Assembly: GCA_020025795.1 (NCBI GenBank)
Contig: JAHHRK010000035.1
Location: 1 to 14,892 of the forward strand
Reading direction: 5' to 3'
Origin: Faecalibacterium sp.
Lineage (GTDB): Bacteria; Bacillota; Clostridia; Oscillospirales; Ruminococcaceae
Length of the DNA stretch: 14,892 nt
The notes under the pieces were generated by a model. The model was given only the letters and a program-made list of their open reading frames with translations, was not told where the DNA came from and did not search any database. Positions within the stretch are counted from its first letter, which is position 1, and each line of letters opens with the position of its first letter. The position numbers and the translations under genes were made by a program. Below are positions 1 through 6,346 of the stretch, in pieces.

Positions 1-248
1 GCATCCGCGTGCTTGTTGGCAATCGAGTTGAACAGCCATGCCGATGCCGGCTGGGCCTTGCCATCCATCAGGTGATTTTTGTACTGCTTCCAATGAGCCA
101 TCTTGAACCACAACTCATTGTCCACAATGCGTCGGTCCAAAGCTGCCTTACCGTTTCGGTATTGCTGTAAAATCTGCGTTGCCTGTGCCACCTGTACTGC
201 GCCGATGGGCGGCAGCGTCTGCTGTTTTGTATTTCCCATTTCTGTCAT
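1..248 (-). CDS. phage portal protein, N-terminal part (runs off the left edge)
   Basis: The portal forms the dodecameric ring at one head vertex through which the terminase pumps DNA. Only the first 82 codons are in the window. They start MTEMGNTKQQ and include a tract reading WLFNSIANKHADA, which I recognise from Clostridia phage portal proteins, where it precedes the main portal fold. The start ATG at 248 follows a good ribosome site (AGGAAAGGAG in the mRNA, just upstream). The gene begins 21 bases after the terminase stop, in the usual terminase-portal order, so the two are surely co-transcribed. The family call rests on a short N-terminus plus position. The catalytic or clip regions cannot be inspected. 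Confidence 0.8.
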   Translation of the reverse strand, partial: MTEMGNTKQQTLPPIGAVQVAQATQILQQYRNGKAALDRRIVDNELWFKMAHWKQYKNHLMDGKAQPASAWLFNSIANKHAD

Positions 249-269
249 GAAATTGGCTCCTTTCCTGCT

Positions 270-1727
270 TTATATGCGAAAGAACTTAACGCTTCTGGGC
301 GAAAGCTCCAGTGGGTCGTCTTGTATCGGCGGCGGCGCTGTGCGCTTGCGCGGAGAAATTGGGCTTTCCATTAGTACATATCTGCATTCATCGTAAATGT
401 GATCTTCCTGTTCGGAGTTCACATCTTCCACATTTGCCGTGTCATACACCAGGTTCGGGATGGTTCGCAAAAAGTGCTTGCAGGTTTTGAACACCTGAAA
501 CATCGGTCTGCCATCTCTATCGAACGCCAGCCGATAATGAAACTGCATTTTTCCCGCCAAACGGGTGTTATCTCCCGGAAACCAGTGCAAAAAGTTCGGG
601 CTGCGTTCCATCATGGCCGCAATACTTTCGCCTCGGCTCTCGTCAAAAATAGCCGGGTCTGCCACTGCGGTAATGACTTTTCCCTTCAGCATCGGGTCCG
701 TATCCTCGATTTCGCGAATCCGTCTTGCCTGTTCTACCGGATCAATCCGCAAACCCGTGTTGGGGGTATCCGTACATCCGTAATACTCTCGAATCCGATA
801 CAATCGCCCTTCCTCATCGGCCGCATACCACCCCACCGAAAACGGCTTGGAAAAACCGAAGTCATATCCGCGCCAGATTTTCCAGTGGGCCGGAATCTCA
901 AACGGCTCTACCACATGGGTCCAGCGCTGATCCTGATAATGCGCTGGATCATCTCTCCACTCGGTAAACACCTGACCCTCAAAGCTGTCCCATCGCCCAT
1001 ACAGCAGCGCCTGTTTTTCCGCCTCCGGCAATGCCGCAAGGCTTGCCAGATAGGCCGGATCGTTATCCAGCAGAATCTTATTGTCAAAAACGGTGCTGGG
1101 CACAAACACACGGCTGCGCTGTACTTTCAGCATCTTTCCCTTAGGACCTCGAATACTGTACGTTTCCGTCACTGGTGTCATGGGCGGTGCCGGCGAGATA
1201 AAACGTTCGCGCACCCATCCATGTCCCACACCGCCGGGGTTTGTGGCTGCTCGCATATATACGCGTGTACCAGGTCCTGTGGGTCGGTTTCGGCTCAGCA
1301 TGTAGCTGTACTCTTCCCAGGTGAAGTGTGTTAGTTCATCAAAAGCGATAAAGTCATACGCCTTGCCCTGATAATTGATTCTGTCTTTTGCGTACTGCAT
1401 ACTGCCAAAGTAAATCTTTGCACCGCCCGGAAATTTCCAGCAATGTTCCGATGCGCTGTATACCGCATCCGGACAGGCACTTCCATACATCGTGCGGCTT
1501 CGGTCCACCAGATCCGTCAGCTGCGGGTAAGTTTTTCGCAAGATCAGCGCTCTGTAATGTGGAATATGAACCTGCCGCAGTGCCTCGGCCAAAAGCGCAT
1601 CGCTTTTGCCGCCGCCTGCCGCTCCGCCATATAAAGCTTCTTCTTCCGGCCGCGCCAAAAAGTCCAACTGCCGTGGCTGTGGCTTCCAAACGATTTTTGC
1701 CGGGTCAATTGGCTGTCGCTTATTCAT
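270..1727 (-). CDS. phage terminase large subunit (ATPase/nuclease)
   Basis: This is the DNA-packaging motor and headful/cos nuclease of a tailed phage. Counting from the ATG at 1727 (485 residues), the Walker A loop is GGAAGGGKS at 34-42, Walker B is FIAFDE at 126-131, and the coupling motif ATNPGG is at 161-166. The C-terminal RNase H-like nuclease shows acidic residues in GYDFG (D289), VADP (D357) and DHIYDE (D442/D446). The domain set is complete and the length is normal for TerL. A GTG two codons upstream at 1733 is possible, but GGAGGT at 1736-1741 is only 2 nt from it and 8 nt from the ATG, so the ATG is preferred. The start overlaps the stop of the preceding gene by 8 bases, which suggests translational coupling. 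Confidence 0.95.
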   Translation of the reverse strand: MNKRQPIDPAKIVWKPQPRQLDFLARPEEEALYGGAAGGGKSDALLAEALRQVHIPHYRALILRKTYPQLTDLVDRSRTMYGSACPDAVYSASEHCWKFPGGAKIYFGSMQYAKDRINYQGKAYDFIAFDELTHFTWEEYSYMLSRNRPTGPGTRVYMRAATNPGGVGHGWVRERFISPAPPMTPVTETYSIRGPKGKMLKVQRSRVFVPSTVFDNKILLDNDPAYLASLAALPEAEKQALLYGRWDSFEGQVFTEWRDDPAHYQDQRWTHVVEPFEIPAHWKIWRGYDFGFSKPFSVGWYAADEEGRLYRIREYYGCTDTPNTGLRIDPVEQARRIREIEDTDPMLKGKVITAVADPAIFDESRGESIAAMMERSPNFLHWFPGDNTRLAGKMQFHYRLAFDRDGRPMFQVFKTCKHFLRTIPNLVYDTANVEDVNSEQEDHIYDECRYVLMESPISPRKRTAPPPIQDDPLELSPRSVKFFRI

Positions 1728-2070
1728 TTTCACGCACCTCCACAGGCTCGGGCGGTTCCACCTGCGGCAGCAGCACCACGCCGCTCACCGTTTCCTCTCG
1801 TTCCTGACCGCTGCGTTCATCCAGCGCCTTTGTCACTGCCGTAATATCTTTCAGCAGTGCCGTCAGATCTTTCATTTCGCCAGGCCGGTAATCCTGATTC
1901 AGCTCTGCTTTGTCCTCATACTTGCGCCCCAGTGCCTTTTCCTGCTGTTTTTGTAACCGCCGGGTTTCCGCAACCGTATGCGCCAGCATTTCACTCAACA
2001 GCGCTGCTGCTCGACGCATATTGCACTCGGTGCGGTCCCGGACGACGGACTCTTTCTTTTCTTTCTTCAT
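1720..2070 (-). CDS. small phage protein in the small-terminase position
   Basis: A 116-residue, highly charged, helical protein encoded directly upstream of the large terminase, where the DNA-recognising small terminase subunit usually lies. The N-terminus is very basic (MKKEKKESVV). The middle is rich in Arg, Gln and Lys (ETRRLQKQQEKALGRKY), then comes a helix around MKDLTALLKDITAV and a Pro/Glu-rich tail. The start is set by AAAGGAGG with 6 nt spacing to the ATG at 2070. The frame stays open upstream to 2181, but no ribosome site precedes that longer version. I recognise no classic helix-turn-helix, so the small-terminase role is inferred from position only. It could be another packaging accessory or an unknown protein. 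Confidence 0.7.
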   Translation of the reverse strand: MKKEKKESVVRDRTECNMRRAAALLSEMLAHTVAETRRLQKQQEKALGRKYEDKAELNQDYRPGEMKDLTALLKDITAVTKALDERSGQEREETVSGVVLLPQVEPPEPVEVRENE

Positions 2071-2194
2071 CTCTGTCCTCCTTTCGGTCCGCATCCTCCA
2101 GCAACACCGTCCATCTGGATGCATTCGGTTCCATCCGCTGATTTTCCAGTTGTGCCAATCGTCGCTGACACCACTGTCCAAAATTTGACTCCAT
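1991..2194 (-). CDS. small hypothetical phage protein overlapping the next gene
   Basis: A 67-residue reading frame starting MESNFGQWCQRRL, preceded by GGAGGAG a few bases before the ATG at 2194. It is the first gene after the leftward promoter at 2324-2352. The first 41 residues are unique and look protein-like (amphipathic, Trp/Arg/Gln rich). The remaining 26 overlap the following gene by 80 bases in another frame and are low-complexity (Arg/Glu stretch, then a Ser run). The tail is probably just out-of-frame reading of the next gene. No family is recognised. A frameshift that once joined it to the next protein is an alternative, but that gene has its own strong ribosome site, which argues for two separate proteins. 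Confidence 0.5.
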   Translation of the reverse strand: MESNFGQWCQRRLAQLENQRMEPNASRWTVLLEDADRKEDRDEERKERVRRPGPHRVQYASSSSAVE

Positions 2195-2203
2195 CTCTCC
2201 TCC

Positions 2204-2218
2204 GTAACTTTAAGTTAC
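2204..2218 (-). promoter_or_regulatory. dyad GTAACTT-T-AAGTTAC just upstream of a phage ribosome site
   Basis: Perfect 7-bp inverted repeat around one central base. In the leftward transcript it could fold as a 6-bp stem with a 3-nt loop that abuts the GGAGGAG ribosome site of the gene at 1991-2194. It could equally be a protein-binding site on DNA. The symmetry is directly visible; the role is unknown. Confidence 0.4.
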
Positions 2219-2323
2219 TTCTTTTGCATAAAAAACGGCCTCCGCTTGATCGCCATCCGTCCCGTTCTCTGCCGTATTATCAGATTTTTTGGACTTTTAG
2301 GCCTTGCTTCCGACCACGTCTGC

Positions 2324-2352
2324 ATTGTAGCACAAGTATCTTCATTTGTCAA
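2324..2352 (-). promoter_or_regulatory. promoter of the phage packaging operon
   Basis: On the minus strand a consensus -35 TTGACA (2352-2347) is followed by a 17-nt spacer and -10 TACAAT (2329-2324). This is an almost perfect housekeeping sigma-factor promoter. Predicted transcription starts near 2317, leaving about 120 nt of leader before the first phage gene. A promoter this strong in front of packaging genes implies that a repressor silences it in the lysogen. Confidence 0.75.
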
Positions 2353-2376
2353 CTATCAGGTTATTCTTCAACTTAT
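2349..2376. repeat. direct repeat TCAACTAT / TCAACTTAT, candidate operator half-sites
   Basis: TCAACTAT at 2349-2356 recurs as TCAACTTAT at 2368-2376. The starts are 19 bp apart, close to two helical turns. The first copy overlaps the -35 box of the leftward phage promoter. The position between two divergent promoters is where the XRE regulator next door would be expected to bind. The repeat is short and the regulatory role is inference. Confidence 0.35.
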
Positions 2377-2390
2377 TTTTGAAAAAGCTC

Positions 2391-2419
2391 TTGTTTTTTC
2401 CTGTTTTTTCTCGTATACT
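2391..2419 (+). promoter_or_regulatory. promoter of the XRE regulator gene
   Basis: -35 TTGTTT (2391-2396), 17-nt spacer, -10 TATACT (2414-2419). Predicted start near 2426, about 48 nt before the regulator ATG. A duplicated TGTTTTTTC (2392-2400 and 2402-2410) fills the spacer. The promoter points away from the phage promoter, with 38 bp between the two -35 boxes. Confidence 0.7.
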
Positions 2420-2473
2420 GTAACCCACAAGATTATTTTCTACAAAGTTCTACTCAGAAAGGCAGGATTCTGT

Positions 2474-2863
2474 ATGGCTTTCTCAACACAGGGTCAGCGC
2501 ATCTATGATCTGCGGCTCAAAAAACGTTACACGCAGGAATATCTGGCCGAACAGCTTGGCACCACCAAGCAGGCTATCTATAAATACGAAAAAGACATCG
2601 TCCAAAACATTCCCGATGGCAAACTGCTGCGCCTGGCGCAGATTTTGGGCTGCTCCGTAGCTTATATCAAATGCCTGTCCGATGAAATCGGCAGTGCACC
2701 TATGGACAATCCTTTTGCTGCTCCGGCTCGTCCCACCGCCCCCACCAGCGACGAGTTGTTTGCAACCAGCCGCAGTCTGATGGACATTCTCCCCCGTCTC
2801 ACCGATGAAGAATGCCGCAGCGTGCTTTCCTATGCACATTTTCTGCTGTCGCAGCACGGCTGA
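2474..2863 (+). CDS. XRE-family helix-turn-helix transcriptional regulator
   Basis: A 129-residue DNA-binding protein of the Cro/CI (XRE) type. The HTH covers about residues 7-65, with the helix-turn-helix proper around 19-40 (TQEYLAEQLGTTKQAIYKYE), followed by the family's usual IPDGKLLRLAQILGCS tract. A Pro/Ala linker (about 73-87) leads to a short helical C-terminus that probably dimerises. It has no LexA/CI-type peptidase domain, so self-cleavage during SOS is not expected. The ATG at 2474 follows AAAGGCAGG. An upstream in-frame extension to 2246 has no ribosome site and crosses the promoter, so it was not used. It is divergent from the packaging operon and is the natural candidate for its repressor. 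It could instead be a host regulator beside the prophage. Confidence 0.85.
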   Translation: MAFSTQGQRIYDLRLKKRYTQEYLAEQLGTTKQAIYKYEKDIVQNIPDGKLLRLAQILGCSVAYIKCLSDEIGSAPMDNPFAAPARPTAPTSDELFATSRSLMDILPRLTDEECRSVLSYAHFLLSQHG

Positions 2864-2882
2864 TTTTCTTTCTCTATCAATA

Positions 2883-2920
2883 AAAAAGACGCAAAGCCTT
2901 TCACCGCTTTGCGTCTTTTT
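2883..2920. terminator. strong intrinsic terminator, probably bidirectional
   Basis: Perfect 15-bp stem (2883-2897 with 2906-2920) around an 8-nt loop. A-rich on the left flank and T-rich on the right, it can stop the XRE transcript rightward and also work leftward. It begins about 20 bp after the XRE stop codon. Confidence 0.9.
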
Positions 2921-2957
2921 CTTTATCTTTTCTGTTATCAGACACTTTTCCAAAGTA

Positions 2958-2997
2958 AAAACCTCGATGTTTCCCTTTCAGGCTGCATCGAGGTTTT
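2958..2997. terminator. intrinsic terminator at the 3' end of the flippase gene
   Basis: A 12-bp perfect stem, AAAACCTCGATG (2958-2969) with its complement at 2986-2997. Read leftward it ends in a T-run right after the flippase stop codon; read rightward it is followed by TTCTTTTT. With the preceding hairpin it isolates the phage end from the host genes. Confidence 0.85.
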
Positions 2998-3001
2998 CTT
3001 T

Positions 3002-4240
3002 TTAAGCTTCTGTAAAATGCTTTTTACTGCGCCACAACAGCACCGCCAGACAGCATACCGCCTGGATACCGCGTGCCGCAACCGTAGCCCATGCCGCACC
3101 GGCTACGCCCATTACGTTTACCATAGGTGCAGACAACACCAGTGCCGCTACGATACCTGCCACGTTGCCGAAAATGAGTCCTTTCATCTCGCGCATCATG
3201 CTCAGCAAGTAGCACAGGATGCTCACATAAATGTTTACTACAGCTGCCACAACAGCCGGCTGCAGCAGGAAAGAATACGCTTTCACTTCTGCTCCATACA
3301 GCACACCCAAGAAGAACGGTCCCAGCAGCATTGCGCCCACAGCGCCGCACACCCACAGTACCGGCATCGCAAGCGTTGCCATGCCGAATCCGCGACGATA
3401 GCTCTTTTTGTCCTTCTTCTCCCAGCTGCGCGCAAAGTACATCATAAAAGGAGCAAAGATATACATTGCGCCCACCTGAATGATCTGCACCGGTGCAAAG
3501 ACGTTGTTGAAGTACGCAAACTCCACAGTGCCCACAATGCGCTCACACATCAGCTTGACCACAGAGCCAATGCTGCTGTTCAAGAAGCTGTACACTGCCA
3601 GCGGAGCGCACTCCCACAGCAGCATTGCTACCGTACCAGTGGCTGCATCCGAAAAATCCGCAGCCTTGCGGGACGGCGGCACATCAGCAAACAGTACGCA
3701 GGCCCAGCTCAGCACCGCCAGGATTCCCATGGTGACCACAACGTTCTTTGTCAGCCACAATCCACCGGCAAAGCCTACGATGGTCAAAACGCCACGCAGT
3801 CCGAACAGCTTACCCACCAAATCCATGCGGTCAGCTTTTTGCAGATATCCGTGCCACACATCAATATAACCTTCGCTCAGGCGGGCGATGGTATACAGCA
3901 ATATGACCCAGCGCTGCTCCGGCGTGTAACTTACCGCAAACGCAAACACAGCGCAGCCCAGTCCGGCCAGCAGTACCGTCAGGCGGCGGCTGTCCCGATA
4001 GGTCTTGTCGTTATACTTATGTGCAAAATCACTGATCTGGAAGCTGCGCATACCGTAGTTGGAAAAGCTCAGGCAGATTGCCGCAATGCTCATCGCAACC
4101 GAAACCTGTCCGCTTACCGTTGCACCTGCCAAACGCTGTGCCAAAATCAGCAGCACATACTGGCTGGCATAGTACACCAGATTACCCAGCGTATTCCAAA
4201 TCACGCTTTTTCCCAACTGCTTTTTTTCGTTTGTATCCAT
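3002..4240 (-). CDS. polysaccharide flippase-like membrane protein (MATE/Wzx superfamily)
   Basis: A 412-residue integral membrane protein that resembles oligosaccharide flippases (Polysacc_synt family), which move undecaprenyl-linked repeat units across the membrane. Hydrophobic helices run almost the full length. Examples are about residues 12-38 (after MDTNEKKQLGKS), 42-62, 86-105, 110-130, a long pair near 145-185, and further helices to the C-terminus; about 12 are expected for the family. The start is the ATG at 4240 behind AAGGAG. A longer frame to 4306 crosses the hairpin after aspS and has no ribosome site. It lies 66 bp downstream of aspS with no obvious promoter of its own, so it may rely on readthrough. 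Its substrate is not visible. The polysaccharide operon 3.5 kb away is the closest candidate partner. Confidence 0.8.
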   Translation of the reverse strand: MDTNEKKQLGKSVIWNTLGNLVYYASQYVLLILAQRLAGATVSGQVSVAMSIAAICLSFSNYGMRSFQISDFAHKYNDKTYRDSRRLTVLLAGLGCAVFAFAVSYTPEQRWVILLYTIARLSEGYIDVWHGYLQKADRMDLVGKLFGLRGVLTIVGFAGGLWLTKNVVVTMGILAVLSWACVLFADVPPSRKAADFSDAATGTVAMLLWECAPLAVYSFLNSSIGSVVKLMCERIVGTVEFAYFNNVFAPVQIIQVGAMYIFAPFMMYFARSWEKKDKKSYRRGFGMATLAMPVLWVCGAVGAMLLGPFFLGVLYGAEVKAYSFLLQPAVVAAVVNIYVSILCYLLSMMREMKGLIFGNVAGIVAALVLSAPMVNVMGVAGAAWATVAARGIQAVCCLAVLLWRSKKHFTEA

Positions 4241-4262
4241 ACTGCTCCTTATTGTAGGTGAT

Positions 4263-4296
4263 AGAAACGCCCCACGGCGAACCGCAGGGCGTTTCT
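4263..4296 (-). terminator. hairpin after aspS, weak terminator or attenuator
   Basis: A 10-bp stem (AGAAACGCCC at 4263-4272 with 4287-4296) starting 10 nt beyond the aspS stop. Read leftward it lacks a clear run of U after the stem, so termination is probably partial. That would let some transcripts continue into the flippase gene. Confidence 0.6.
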
Positions 4297-4306
4297 GAAT
4301 CCTCAA

Positions 4307-6094
4307 TTACTTTTCTTCGGGCACGTAAGCGATGGACAGTTCCTTGTACTGGTTGTCCTCCAGTACGCCGGGCGCACCGCTCATCAGTTCGCTGGCGTTC
4401 TGCACCTTGGGGAAGGCGATTACGTCACGAATGGAATCGCGCTTCAGCATCAGCATAACCATACGGTCCAGGCCGTATGCCATACCACCGTGCGGGGGTG
4501 CACCGTACTTGTAAGCATCGATCAGGAAGCCGAAGTTCTCGCGGGCACGTTCCTCGGTAAAGCCCAGAGCAGCAAACATACGCTCCTGCAGCTTGGGATC
4601 GTTCACACGGATAGAACCGCCGCCCATCTCGCAGCCGTTCAGCACGATGTCATAAGCACGTGCGTAGCAGTTGCCCTGGTCAGTTTCCAGCTTATCCATG
4701 CTGTCATCGGTAGGCATCGTGAACGGATGATGCATAGCCAGCCAGCGGCCTTCTTCTTCGCTGTACTCGAACAGCGGGAAGTTGACAACCCACAGGAAGT
4801 TGAACTTATCCGGATCAATCAGATCGCAGCGGCGAGCCACATCCAGACGTACCTGGCCCAGTGCAGTGCAAGCGGTAACACGCTTTGCATCGCAAATCAG
4901 CATCAGCACGTCGCCGGTCTCTGCGTTCAGCTGAGTGTGCAGTGCATTCTTTTCTTCTTCGGTCAGGTTCTTCTCGAAGCTGGAAGCAGTGCCTTCTGCG
5001 GTAATGCGAGTGTAAGCCAGGCCCTTAGCACCATAAGTCTTAGCGGTATCACCCAGCTTGTCGATGGTCTTGCGGGTCAGCTTGTCTGCCAGGCCCTTGG
5101 CGTTAATTGCACGAATGGTGCCGCCTGCCTCGATTGCATTCTTAAAGGGCACGAACTCGGTGTTTGCAAACACGCTCGTCACGTCCTGAATCTCCATGTC
5201 AAAGCGAGTATCGGGCTTGTCGGAACCGAAACGGTCCATAGCCTCGTCCCAGCTCAGGCGAGCAAACGGGATCTGAACGTCCACGTTCAGCATCTCTTTC
5301 CACAGACGCTGGATCAGCTTTTCGTTCAGGCTCATGATGTCGTTTTCGTCTACAAAGCTCATCTCCAGGTCGATCTGGGTGAACTCAGGCTGGCGGTCCG
5401 CACGCAGGTCCTCATCGCGGTAGCAGCGAGCGATCTGGAAGTAGCGGTCAAAGCCGGACAGCATCAGCAGCTGCTTGTAAACCTGGGGGCTCTGGGGCAG
5501 TGCATAGAAGTGGCCAGGCTGTACGCGGCTGGGCACAACGTAGTCACGAGCGCCTTCCGGCGTGCTCTTAATCAGGGTCGGGGTCTCGATTTCAGTAAAG
5601 TGGTTCTCGCAGTAGAAGTTACGCACGATCTGGCAAATCTTGCTGCGCAGCACCAGCGGCTCATGCACAGCCGGACGGCGCAGATCCAGATAACGGTACT
5701 TCAGACGCAGCTCGTCCTTTACGTTGATTTCGTCACGTACTTCAAACGGAGGTGTCTCAGCTTCGCTCAGAATGCGCAGCTCAGAGACATACAGTTCCAC
5801 GTCGCCAGTGGGGATTTTATTGGTCTTTGCTGCACGCTCACGCAGAACGCCCTTGCAGATGACCACATACTCACTGCGCAGGCTCTGTGCCTTTGCAAAT
5901 ACGTCCTTCGGGGTATCCTCGTCGAACACCAGCTGCAAAATGCCGCTGGTATCGCGCAGGTCAGCAAAAATAATACCGCCCTTGTCGCGGCTCTTTGCGA
6001 TAGAACCGCAAACAATCATTTCCTGCTGTGCCTGCTCCAGGCGGACTTCGCCGCAATAGTGGGTGCGGCGCAAAGTTCCCATAGTTTCAGCCAT
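4307..6094 (-). CDS. aspS: aspartyl-tRNA synthetase
   Basis: Charges tRNA-Asp with aspartate in the cytoplasm; class II synthetase of the bacterial type, 595 residues, full length. The N-terminal OB-fold anticodon-binding domain covers about 1-110. Motif 1 lies near 166-174 (FTEIETPTL), motif 2 is IARCYRDED (221-229) followed by RADRQPEFTQIDLE, and motif 3 is GLDR at 541-544 after YGAPPHGG. The GAD insertion domain typical of bacterial AspRS occupies about 290-420. The ATG at 6094 follows AGAGGAAAG. Upstream are a consensus-like promoter and a short leader with a small hairpin, with no T-box signature. In the anticodon-binding region, where many bacterial enzymes read CGWV(H/N/Q)RRRD, this one reads CGSIAKSRD (29-37). 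The family call is certain; whether it discriminates tRNA-Asp from tRNA-Asn cannot be decided here. Confidence 0.98.
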   Translation of the reverse strand: MAETMGTLRRTHYCGEVRLEQAQQEMIVCGSIAKSRDKGGIIFADLRDTSGILQLVFDEDTPKDVFAKAQSLRSEYVVICKGVLRERAAKTNKIPTGDVELYVSELRILSEAETPPFEVRDEINVKDELRLKYRYLDLRRPAVHEPLVLRSKICQIVRNFYCENHFTEIETPTLIKSTPEGARDYVVPSRVQPGHFYALPQSPQVYKQLLMLSGFDRYFQIARCYRDEDLRADRQPEFTQIDLEMSFVDENDIMSLNEKLIQRLWKEMLNVDVQIPFARLSWDEAMDRFGSDKPDTRFDMEIQDVTSVFANTEFVPFKNAIEAGGTIRAINAKGLADKLTRKTIDKLGDTAKTYGAKGLAYTRITAEGTASSFEKNLTEEEKNALHTQLNAETGDVLMLICDAKRVTACTALGQVRLDVARRCDLIDPDKFNFLWVVNFPLFEYSEEEGRWLAMHHPFTMPTDDSMDKLETDQGNCYARAYDIVLNGCEMGGGSIRVNDPKLQERMFAALGFTEERARENFGFLIDAYKYGAPPHGGMAYGLDRMVMLMLKRDSIRDVIAFPKVQNASELMSGAPGVLEDNQYKELSIAYVPEEK

Positions 6095-6124
6095 AATTGC
6101 TTTCCTCTTTTCCTTCTATGTATG

Positions 6125-6139
6125 CCGTTTGGTAAACGG
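6125..6139 (-). other. small hairpin in the aspS leader
   Basis: CCGTTT-ggt-AAACGG, a perfect 6-bp stem with a 3-nt loop, between the aspS promoter and the ribosome site. No U-run follows it, so it is not an obvious terminator. It may only stabilise the 5' end of the transcript. Confidence 0.4.
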
Positions 6140-6158
6140 TCAAAGCTATTACGGGTAG

Positions 6159-6187
6159 ATTATACTCTGTTTTCCCGCTATTTACAA
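6159..6187 (-). promoter_or_regulatory. aspS promoter
   Basis: Minus-strand -35 TTGTAA (6187-6182), 17-nt spacer, consensus -10 TATAAT (6164-6159). Predicted start near 6152, giving a leader of about 58 nt. This is too short for a T-box riboswitch. Confidence 0.75.
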
Positions 6188-6246
6188 GTTTTCCTCTGCT
6201 TTTCCACCGATTTTCCGCTTATTCGCTCCCGGCTTGCCGTGTTTTT

Positions 6247-6288
6247 CTTTTTGCGATCTTCTTTTTGTCTGGGGCCTTTCGCAAAAAG
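6247..6288. repeat. 10-bp inverted repeat next to the pepT terminator
   Basis: CTTTTTGCGA (6247-6256) is the exact reverse complement of TCGCAAAAAG (6279-6288). The second arm is shared with the outer part of the pepT terminator, so two alternative foldings are possible. It lies downstream of the main terminator stem in the pepT direction and may be a back-up terminator. Confidence 0.4.
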
Positions 6289-6324
6289 ACGCCGCACGGA
6301 AGTTTCCGTGCGGCGCATTTTTGC
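6281..6324 (-). terminator. intrinsic terminator of pepT
   Basis: GC-rich inner stem (6290-6301 with 6304-6315, the innermost bases opening as the loop). It is extended by GCAAAAA (6281-6287) pairing with TTTTTGC (6318-6324) across a 2x2 mismatch. Read leftward it gives a T-rich tail. It begins about 20 bp after the pepT stop codon. Confidence 0.9.
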
Positions 6325-6346
6325 TGATTTTTTTCAGACTTTCGGC

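Larger units (their letters stand above)
1..2863. mobile_element. prophage end or prophage remnant (packaging operon plus divergent regulator)
   Basis: The large terminase and portal start are unmistakable phage head-packaging genes, and two small phage-style genes sit upstream of them. All four are transcribed leftward, so any further head and tail genes would lie left of base 1. On the right there is only one divergent XRE regulator before terminators and ordinary host genes. No integrase, recombinase, replication gene or tRNA-type attachment site is visible on this side. The right boundary is therefore not defined. I place it provisionally at the end of the regulator gene, but it could lie anywhere from about 2200 to 3000. 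Either this is a decayed prophage whose early region was lost, or the integration module lies at the far left end. Confidence 0.75.

Noticed and set aside
2071..2181. N-terminal extension of the small-terminase-position protein to 153 residues
   Set aside because: The strong AAAGGAGG site before the ATG at 2070 supports the shorter form, and the upstream ATG lacks a ribosome site.
2215..2256. 13-codon leader peptide on the minus strand (MAIKRRPFFMQKK) in the phage 5' leader
   Set aside because: No convincing ribosome site precedes its ATG, and an ORF this short is expected by chance.
2864..3001. Prophage attachment site in the terminator region
   Set aside because: No tRNA gene, integrase or duplicated core is visible; the symmetry here is explained by the two terminators.
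2909..4261. Plus-strand open frame of about 450 codons opposite the flippase gene
   Set aside because: Antisense shadow of a membrane protein gene; the product is rich in His, Gln, Arg and Cys, has no family resemblance, and starts inside two terminators.
6095..6160. T-box riboswitch in front of aspS
   Set aside because: The leader is only about 58 nt from the predicted start and lacks the conserved T-box antiterminator sequence.
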